Below are positions 42,030 to 51,508 of a stretch of 51,508 nucleotides of DNA, piece by piece. Origin of the DNA: Halobacteriales archaeon QS_3_64_16. Lineage in GTDB: Archaea > Halobacteriota > Halobacteria > Halobacteriales > Halococcaceae. The first letter of the stretch is position 1, and each line of letters starts with the position of its first letter. Below the pieces are notes generated by a model, which did not search any database, was not told the origin of the DNA, and worked only from the letters and a program-made list of their open reading frames with translations. The position numbers were made by a program, and so were the translations under genes. The DNA lies in the NCBI GenBank assembly GCA_003021705.1, contig PXRJ01000010.1, positions 37,414-88,921 of the forward strand, read 5' to 3'.

Positions 42030-42154
42030 CGACAGTAGCCGAGAGGCTCTGCCTCCGTCGTACTGCTCGACCCGATCTACATCACCACGTCGTGTGTCAC
42101 CGTGAAGCAAGAAATGTATCGATCGAAAATATAATAATTTATCAGCGTTCGTCC

Positions 42155-42269
42155 GCCTCGATCGTTCACGATCGGTTCAACGATCGATCTCATATGTCGA
42201 TAGTTCGAGTATATATACCCTCATTTGAGCTTAACACACATTTAGTCTTTGAGGGACACGCTCTTATGC
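42155..42269 (+). promoter_or_regulatory. AT-rich control region of gltB with two TATA boxes and CGATCG repeats
   Basis: This 261-base gap (42030-42290) is the most AT-rich intergenic region I noted. GTATATATACC (42209-42219) and CTCTTATGC (42261-42269) are both good TATA candidates. The second is 22-30 bases before ATG 42291. Upstream (about 42155-42187) three CGATCG palindromes are spaced 10 and 12 bases apart, with TTCA and GTTCAA between them, and could form a repressor/activator operator. CGATCG is common in this window, so this alone is weak. Nitrogen regulation is plausible from the gene's role. Confidence 0.5.
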
Positions 42270-42290
42270 ACCACCGAGCAAAACAGGCGC

Positions 42291-46853
<4,563 letters not shown>

Positions 46854-46933
46854 AACATCGAACGGGGGGCGTCGAAGCACGAGGCGTCGAAGCGAAGGCG
46901 AAACGGTTTGCACCTCGCCCCGTTCAACCCGGT

Positions 46934-47992
46934 ATGTTCGAGAAATCTTCCTGGATCCGCCTGCCGCGCAACGTGGTGATCGGCCACGATGCGCTCTCCA
47001 GTACTATCGAAGCCGTCTCGGAGCTCCGGCTGGGCGGCCAGCCGCTGTTAGTCATGAGTCCTACGCCCAAGGAAGTAGCCGGCGACCGGGTCGTGAGCGC
47101 CTTCGCCGATAGCGGCGCGGATCCCGAGAAGATCGTGATCGAGGAAGCGACCTTCGAGAGCGTTGAGCGCGTGGTCGAAGCGGGCCGGGAGGCGAACGCG
47201 GGCTATCTCGTGGGAATCGGCGGCGGGAAGGCAATCGACATCGCGAAGACCGCGAGCGCCACCCTCGATCGGGGGTTCGTCTCGGTGCCGACCGCCGCGA
47301 GTCACGACGGGATCGTCAGCGCCCGCGCGTCGATGCCCGAGGGCGATACCCGCCACTCGGTCGCCGCCGAACCTCCGTTAGCTGTGGTCGCGGACACGGG
47401 CGTGCTCGCGGAAGCCCCCTGGCAGCTCACGACCGCGGGCTGTGCGGATATCATCTCGAACTACACCGCAGTCAAAGACTGGCAGCTCGCCCACCGGCTG
47501 AAGGGCGCGGAGTACTCCGAGTACGCGGGCGCGCTCAGCCGGATGACCGCCGAGATGCTCGTCGACAGCGCTGACTCGATCAAGAAAGGCTTGGAGGAGT
47601 CGGCCTGGATCGTTACGAAAGCACTCGTTTCCTCGGGAGTCGCGATGAGTATTGCAGGGTCCTCCCGGCCGGCGAGCGGGGCCGAGCACCTCTTTTCCCA
47701 CCAGCTCGATCGGATCGCGCCGGATAAGGCACTACACGGCCACCAGGTCGGGGTGGGGACGATCATGATCGAGTACCTCCACAGTGGGGAAAACGGCCAG
47801 TACCGGGACGTTCGAGACGCGCTCTCGGGGATCGGCGCGCCGGTGACCGCCGGAGAACTCGGCGTCACAGACGAGGAGGTACTCGAAGCACTCACGAGCG
47901 CCCACGAGATCCGCGATCGCTACACGATCCTCGGGGACGGGGTGAGCGAGGCCGCCGCCCGCGAGGTCGCGCGCGTCACGGGCGTGCTGTAA
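46934..47992 (+). CDS. egsA: sn-Glycerol-1-phosphate dehydrogenase
   Basis: This 352-residue NAD(P)H enzyme reduces dihydroxyacetone phosphate to sn-glycerol-1-phosphate, fixing the archaeal lipid stereochemistry. It starts MFEKSSWIRLPRNVVIGHDAL and has VGIGGGKAIDIAKTASATLDRGFVSVPTAASHDGIVSARASM, TAGCADIISNYTAVKDWQLA and GAEHLFSHQLDRIAPDKALHGHQVGVGTIMIEYLH. The zinc ligands are expected in the second and last blocks (Asp and two His). It lies 80 bases after gltB with a weak TATA-like GGTTTGC, so it may have its own promoter. Confidence 0.96.
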   Translation: MFEKSSWIRLPRNVVIGHDALSSTIEAVSELRLGGQPLLVMSPTPKEVAGDRVVSAFADSGADPEKIVIEEATFESVERVVEAGREANAGYLVGIGGGKAIDIAKTASATLDRGFVSVPTAASHDGIVSARASMPEGDTRHSVAAEPPLAVVADTGVLAEAPWQLTTAGCADIISNYTAVKDWQLAHRLKGAEYSEYAGALSRMTAEMLVDSADSIKKGLEESAWIVTKALVSSGVAMSIAGSSRPASGAEHLFSHQLDRIAPDKALHGHQVGVGTIMIEYLHSGENGQYRDVRDALSGIGAPVTAGELGVTDEEVLEALTSAHEIRDRYTILGDGVSEAAAREVARVTGVL

Positions 47993-48127
47993 ATCGGGTT
48001 CTTGCTGGATCGTTCGATCACTGCGTCCAATCCTGATGAATCACCGACAATAGGGCTCACTGTTCGTACTCCCTACAGGACATCTGTGCGGGGCCTGAAT
48101 CGAAACGCTGCTGGTTCTCGTAGCGAC

Positions 48128-48433
48128 TTAGAGCGAGAGGTCTACACCCTCGTACTCAGTGATGCAATACCGTGCGAGCTCTTCTTCTGATTGTTCTAGT
48201 TTCTCTCCGACTAGTTTGAAGTGGTATAGTAGCATAGCGAGTTCGGTGTTCATCTCGAACTCCTCGTTTTCGTATCGCCACGACTGTTCGTGACCCATAT
48301 TCGATGAGGTAGTGTCCACTCCTTTGTCATGCGTCGAAATCAGCGTATACGCTTCCGTGTCGACTCGATTCAATCGTTCGGCTGTTGCTTCGCGTTCTTC
48401 GTTGAAACTCTCGCGTTCGGGGAGATCTGCCAT
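48128..48433 (-). CDS. Small acidic hypothetical protein, AT-richer than its neighbours
   Basis: The 101-residue protein starts MADLPERESFNEEREATAERLNRVDTEAYTLISTHDKG. It has an SWRYENEEFEMNTELAMLLYHFKLVGEKLEQSEEELARYC section that is likely two helices, and ends ITEYEGVDLSL. No family is recognised. By eye its DNA is clearly richer in A and T than flanking genes, which may mean a recent arrival. AGTACTTTGAG about 27-37 bases upstream on the minus strand could be a TATA element. It lies between egsA and the S9 peptidase. The 135-base gap beyond its stop contains nothing else that I can see. Confidence 0.55.
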   Translation of the reverse strand: MADLPERESFNEEREATAERLNRVDTEAYTLISTHDKGVDTTSSNMGHEQSWRYENEEFEMNTELAMLLYHFKLVGEKLEQSEEELARYCITEYEGVDLSL

Positions 48434-48485
48434 GAACCATCAACTACGCCGTGTGCGGGAACTCAAAGTACTTGTGCTGGCCCGC

Positions 48486-50282
48486 TCAGACGTGCTCGTT
48501 GAGGAAGTCGGCGATTCTCGTGTAGGCTTCGATCCGGTTTTCAAGTTTGGTGAATCCATGGCCCTCGTCAGCGAAGAACAGCGTCTCGACCGGGACGCCA
48601 GTCTTCTCTGCTTTCTCCGCGACCTGCCGAGCCTCGCTCACGGGCACCCGGGGGTCGTTCTCGCCGTGAAGCACGAACAACGGCGCTTCGACGCGCTCGA
48701 TGTTGCCCAGTGGACTGACCGATTCGAGGAACTCCCGATCGTCCTCTAAGGAACCGTACTCGGCTTCCCGGAGTTCCCGACGCCAGGAGCCGGTGTTCTC
48801 GAGGAAGGTCGTAAAGTCGGCGATCCCGACGATGTCGATCCCTGCGGCCCAGAGATCGGGGTACTCGGTGAGCGCCGCGAGTACCATGAAACCGCCATAC
48901 GAGCCACCCATCGCGACGATCCGGTCGGGATCGACCGCCGGGTGGTCGTGGAGCCAGTTCATGCCGGCCTCGATGTCCGCGACCGAGTCCATCCGTTTTT
49001 CGACGTCGTCGAGGTGGGTGTAGGCCTTGCCATAGCCCGAAGAACCCCGGACGTTGGGCTCGAAGACCGCAAACCCGCGATCGAGGAAATATTGGGTGAG
49101 TGCCGCGAAGGAGGGTCGGCGCTGGCTCTCGGGGCCGCCGTGGATGTCGACGATCACCGGCGTCTCGCCCTCCGGAGCGTCGGCCGGTAAGGAGAGATAC
49201 GCGGGGATCTCCCGACCGTCGAAACTCTCATAGCGCAGGAGCTCGGACTCGATGAAGCTCTCGATCGGGATGCCCGCCGTCGGGGCGCGGGTCCACTGTC
49301 TCGTATCACCGGTTTCAGCGTCGATCACGTAGACGTTCGCGTTCGCGCGTCGGCCCGTCGCAGTGACCGCGAAGCGCTTTCCGTCGGTATCGAAGCTCAC
49401 GCCGCCGACGACCCCAGTCGGGAGATCGGGAGCGGGAAGCTCCCGGAGGTCGGTCTCGCGCTCTAGTTCCGCGACGGTAAGATCAGTGTACCCGTCGACG
49501 TTTCGCGTATAGACGAGGTGGTTTGAGTCCTCGTCGAGCGCCACGTCCCCGACGTTCCACTCGTCGTCGACGATCGATTCGATCTCTCGACTATCGAGAT
49601 CGAGCCGGCAGAGTGAGAGCGTGTCGCTCCCTTCGTCGGTCGCGAGGTAGAGTGCTTCGCCATCCGGACCCCAGTTCGCGCTTCCATAGCGAACCGAGCC
49701 CTCGTGCGGAGTCACGTGCTCCAGCTCGCCCAACTCGAGGTCCAGAACATACAAGTCCTGATCGAAACTGGAGTGCGCTTCACTGACGAGCAGCCGGTCG
49801 TCGGCAGGCGAAAAGCCCCCGACCGTGAGCCAGCCCTCGCCCTCGTGAACGAGGTCGGCTTCCTCACTGGTCGCGTCGCGATCCTGCACGTAGACGTCGA
49901 AGACAGACCGGTCGCGTCGGTTGGCCGCAAAGGCGAAGCGTTCGCCATCGTGGCTCCAGCCGCCCCAACGGTGTTTCGCTTCTGGATTGTCGGTAAGGGA
50001 CTCAAGCGCGCCCGAATCGAGGTCATAGCGGTGGAACTGGGTGCGTTCGTTGCCGCCCTCGTCCATGCCGAAGACGAACTCAGGGCGCGTCGGCGAGAAA
50101 TCGACGAAGGTGACACGCTCGTCGCCGAAGGTGCGCTGTTCGGGCCACGTTCCTGGGGAGTCGAGCGTCCAGACCTGCGGGACGCCGGTCGTGTCCATGA
50201 GGAAGGCTATCTCGCCGCCCGGGCCGATCGACGCGCCGTAAGCGCTACGAACGTTGAGGTAGCGCTCGATGTCGAAGACCAT
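48486..50282 (-). CDS. S9-family peptidase (acylaminoacyl peptidase / prolyl oligopeptidase type)
   Basis: The 598-residue cytoplasmic peptidase has an N-terminal seven-bladed propeller (repeats such as WGGWSHDGERFAFAANRRDRSVFDVYV, GGFSPADDRLLVSEAHSSFDQDLYVLDL, ANWGPDGEALYLATDEGSDTLSLCRLDL). It is joined to an alpha/beta hydrolase domain: PVIVDIHGGPESQRRPSF, FEPNVRGSSGYGKAY, the nucleophile AMGGSYGGFMVLAAL (Ser), Asp in FVLHGENDPRVPVSEA and His in FFADEGHGFTKLENR. It trims short peptides or acylated N-termini. Start ATG 50282 has a good TATA element. Residues about 33-58 are encoded in the left arm of a perfect inverted repeat whose other arm is upstream. The gene itself is intact. Confidence 0.93.
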   Translation of the reverse strand: MVFDIERYLNVRSAYGASIGPGGEIAFLMDTTGVPQVWTLDSPGTWPEQRTFGDERVTFVDFSPTRPEFVFGMDEGGNERTQFHRYDLDSGALESLTDNPEAKHRWGGWSHDGERFAFAANRRDRSVFDVYVQDRDATSEEADLVHEGEGWLTVGGFSPADDRLLVSEAHSSFDQDLYVLDLELGELEHVTPHEGSVRYGSANWGPDGEALYLATDEGSDTLSLCRLDLDSREIESIVDDEWNVGDVALDEDSNHLVYTRNVDGYTDLTVAELERETDLRELPAPDLPTGVVGGVSFDTDGKRFAVTATGRRANANVYVIDAETGDTRQWTRAPTAGIPIESFIESELLRYESFDGREIPAYLSLPADAPEGETPVIVDIHGGPESQRRPSFAALTQYFLDRGFAVFEPNVRGSSGYGKAYTHLDDVEKRMDSVADIEAGMNWLHDHPAVDPDRIVAMGGSYGGFMVLAALTEYPDLWAAGIDIVGIADFTTFLENTGSWRRELREAEYGSLEDDREFLESVSPLGNIERVEAPLFVLHGENDPRVPVSEARQVAEKAEKTGVPVETLFFADEGHGFTKLENRIEAYTRIADFLNEHV

Positions 50283-50416
50283 ATTTCGGCACCTCGGGGC
50301 GTCGTCAAAACGTTTCGGATCAGACGGCAGGACGACTGGCGTCCCGCAGGTCTGGACGCTCGACTCCCCAGGAACGTGGCCCGAACAGCGCACCTTCGGC
50401 GACGAGCGTGTCACCT
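50108..50416. repeat. Perfect 79-bp inverted repeat with 151-bp spacer around the S9 peptidase promoter
   Basis: The left arm 50108-50186 lies inside the peptidase gene. The right arm 50338-50416 lies between its promoter and the next, divergent gene. The arms are exact reverse complements over 79 bases (starting AGGTGACACG and ending GGGACGCC in the left arm), and match continues with one mismatch to 85. The spacer 50187-50337 holds the peptidase start (50282) and TATA box (50304-50312). The right arm has no coding role of its own. Confidence 0.95.
50304..50312 (-). promoter_or_regulatory. TATA box of the S9 peptidase gene
   Basis: On the minus strand CGTTTTGAC lies 22-30 bases before ATG 50282. 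It is inside the spacer of the 79-bp inverted repeat, so a cruciform would isolate it in the loop. Confidence 0.55.
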
Positions 50417-50473
50417 CTATGGAGTATCGGTGAGTATTGACGCCGAGAGCGCATCGAAACGAGGGTTTCAGCA

Positions 50474-51508
50474 ATGAGTGATAGCGACGGTGACGGGGGG
50501 ACGAGCGGGTGGCCGGAGGGGTGGCAAAGCAGCAACGCCTTAGGGACCGAGGAGTCCGGCTCGAGCCTCCTCGCTTCGATTCGCGGTAGCGATGGATCGA
50601 CGCTCGAACAGCGCCTGGCCCCGCTGGTCGCGTTGTTGGTCATCGCGAGTTTGGTTCTCACCGGTGGGTACCTGCTACTGACCGCATTCGGCGGTTTCGG
50701 CGCGCCGACCCCGGACGCCAGCGTCGGCGGGAGCGCGGGCGGATCCGGTTCGTCGGGCCCGCCAGCGTCGGCGACGGGAACCGGAGCCAGCGCCGGATCC
50801 TCGGCCACCGAGGGCGGAACGACGACCGGTCCTAGCGGAAGCGACACGGCAGTCACGAATAGGGGATCGACGAACGAGAGCGTTCGGACCGGCACGTCGG
50901 CGGGGTCGACGACGGTGAACGGAAACATCGGCAGCGACGCTGATGGGGACACAGCTACGCCGGCGGGGACCACCGACGATAGCCCGCCAGCCGCCGGTAG
51001 CGACGACGGAAGCGAGAGCGAGACTGAGACGACCGACGACGCCGATACGAGCGAGGACGGCCCGGACGGTGGCGATGGCTCCGATGGCGACAGCGCCGAG
51101 AGCACGGCCACGACCACCGAGAGCACCACGGCAGAAGACGACGCCGGAGGCTCGGAGGACGATGACCCGATGGCGACCCCGACGACCACCGAAGAGAGCG
51201 ACGACGACGGAGACGACGAGTCGACGACCGACGATGCCGATACGGCGACCGCGGCCGAATCGACCGCTACTGAATCGACCACTACCGAGGCAGCGGACGG
51301 GTCCGACGGCGCCGACGGCGGCGATTCGGACGATTCCGAGGACACTACTACTGCCACTAGCACCGCTACTACCACCGCCACCACCACTGCCGCCCCCGAA
51401 ACCGACGACGAGACGACTGTCGAAACCGAAACGCCGACCGAGACCGCAGAAGAGGACACTACCGAGTCCGAGGAGGATACCGATGAGGGAGCGGACGAGA
51501 GCAGGGCC
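50474..51508 (+). CDS. Single-pass membrane protein with very long Thr/Ser/Asp/Gly stalk (3' end outside window)
   Basis: The frame from ATG 50474 is open to the last base (345 codons, no stop). Residues 1-44 are a Gly/Ser-rich polar start (MSDSDGDGGTSGWPEGWQS), about 45-76 is a membrane helix (LAPLVALLVIASLVLTGGYLLLTAF), and everything after is low-complexity Thr/Ser/Asp/Glu/Gly such as TTTESTTAEDDAGG. There are no charged-residue clusters of a folded domain so far. The stalk is typical of heavily O-glycosylated haloarchaeal surface proteins. Any functional domain must lie beyond the window. It is divergent from the S9 peptidase, with the inverted-repeat arm between the two starts. Confidence 0.8.
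   Translation, partial: MSDSDGDGGTSGWPEGWQSSNALGTEESGSSLLASIRGSDGSTLEQRLAPLVALLVIASLVLTGGYLLLTAFGGFGAPTPDASVGGSAGGSGSSGPPASATGTGASAGSSATEGGTTTGPSGSDTAVTNRGSTNESVRTGTSAGSTTVNGNIGSDADGDTATPAGTTDDSPPAAGSDDGSESETETTDDADTSEDGPDGGDGSDGDSAESTATTTESTTAEDDAGGSEDDDPMATPTTTEESDDDGDDESTTDDADTATAAESTATESTTTEAADGSDGADGGDSDDSEDTTTATSTATTTATTTAAPETDDETTVETETPTETAEEDTTESEEDTDEGADESRA

Noticed and set aside
50320-51459. 379-codon minus-strand Ser/Val-rich frame opposite the terminal stalk gene
   Set aside because: Same antisense artefact. The plus-strand frame has a start, membrane helix and no stop.

Overview
The window looks like a piece of a haloarchaeal chromosome. The DNA is GC-rich, nearly every protein is rich in Asp/Glu and poor in Lys, and many genes have an archaeal TATA-like box about 25-30 nt before the start codon with no room for a ribosome binding site (leaderless transcripts). 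Archaeal and haloarchaeal markers include aIF2-alpha, L44e, S27e, Nop10, sn-glycerol-1-phosphate dehydrogenase, CofD (coenzyme F420), a PAC2-type chaperone and an intron-containing tRNA-Trp. I cannot fix the genus from the sequence alone.

Layout. 1-2.6 kb: 3' part of cofD and an isopropylmalate/citramalate synthase. 2.6-3.6 kb: a possible leader ORF and a broken methyltransferase. 3.6-5.7 kb (minus): acyl-CoA carboxylase beta chain, its small PccX-like partner and a 47-aa protein. 5.9-8.4 kb: small membrane protein, DNA polymerase IV and a Gly/Met-rich acidic protein. 8.5-16.8 kb: Old Yellow Enzyme-type oxidoreductase, geranylgeranyl-reductase-like flavoprotein, a Thr-rich surface protein, squalene/phytoene synthase, acyl-CoA dehydrogenase and an alpha/beta hydrolase. 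16.9-17.1 kb: a decayed CRISPR array with no cas genes in view. 17.2-22.2 kb: membrane protein, DRG-type GTPase, two small conserved proteins, then the translation operon rpl44e-rps27e-aIF2alpha-nop10-pac2. 22.4-26.8 kb: a large Tat-exported subtilase with six C-terminal repeats, and guaB. 27-28.5 kb: a DUF5794/DUF5795-like pair. 28.6 kb: tRNA-Trp with a 105-nt intron that is itself a box C/D guide RNA. 29-35.6 kb: arylsulfotransferase-like propeller, broken aldo/keto reductase, asd, a GH13 enzyme and a broken AEC transporter. 35.7-42 kb: acetyltransferase, M20 amidohydrolase, broken lipoprotein, S10-like protein, intact aldo/keto reductase and proS. 42-51.5 kb: gltB, egsA, a small AT-richer gene, an S9 peptidase and a Thr/Asp-rich membrane protein that runs off the end.

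How the genes fit together. Several serve core haloarchaeal physiology: archaeal lipid synthesis (egsA, the reductase, the squalene/phytoene synthase), acyl-CoA metabolism (carboxylase, dehydrogenase), nitrogen assimilation (gltB), amino-acid and purine synthesis (cimA/leuA, asd, guaB) and translation.

Unusual points. (1) A four-repeat CRISPR relic whose leader-side repeat has its 13-nt end exactly inverted. (2) A perfect 79-bp inverted repeat joining the interior of the S9 peptidase gene to its own upstream region. (3) A tRNA-Trp intron whose two guide sequences can be read against C34 and U39, with both k-turns showing C-C in place of U-U. (4) Four genes broken by indels, a deletion or a nonsense codon. 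(5) Hairpin-rich repeats, a 22-bp tandem repeat at a stop codon and a hairpin touching a start codon. I see no complete new multi-gene system. The first three points are the best leads.
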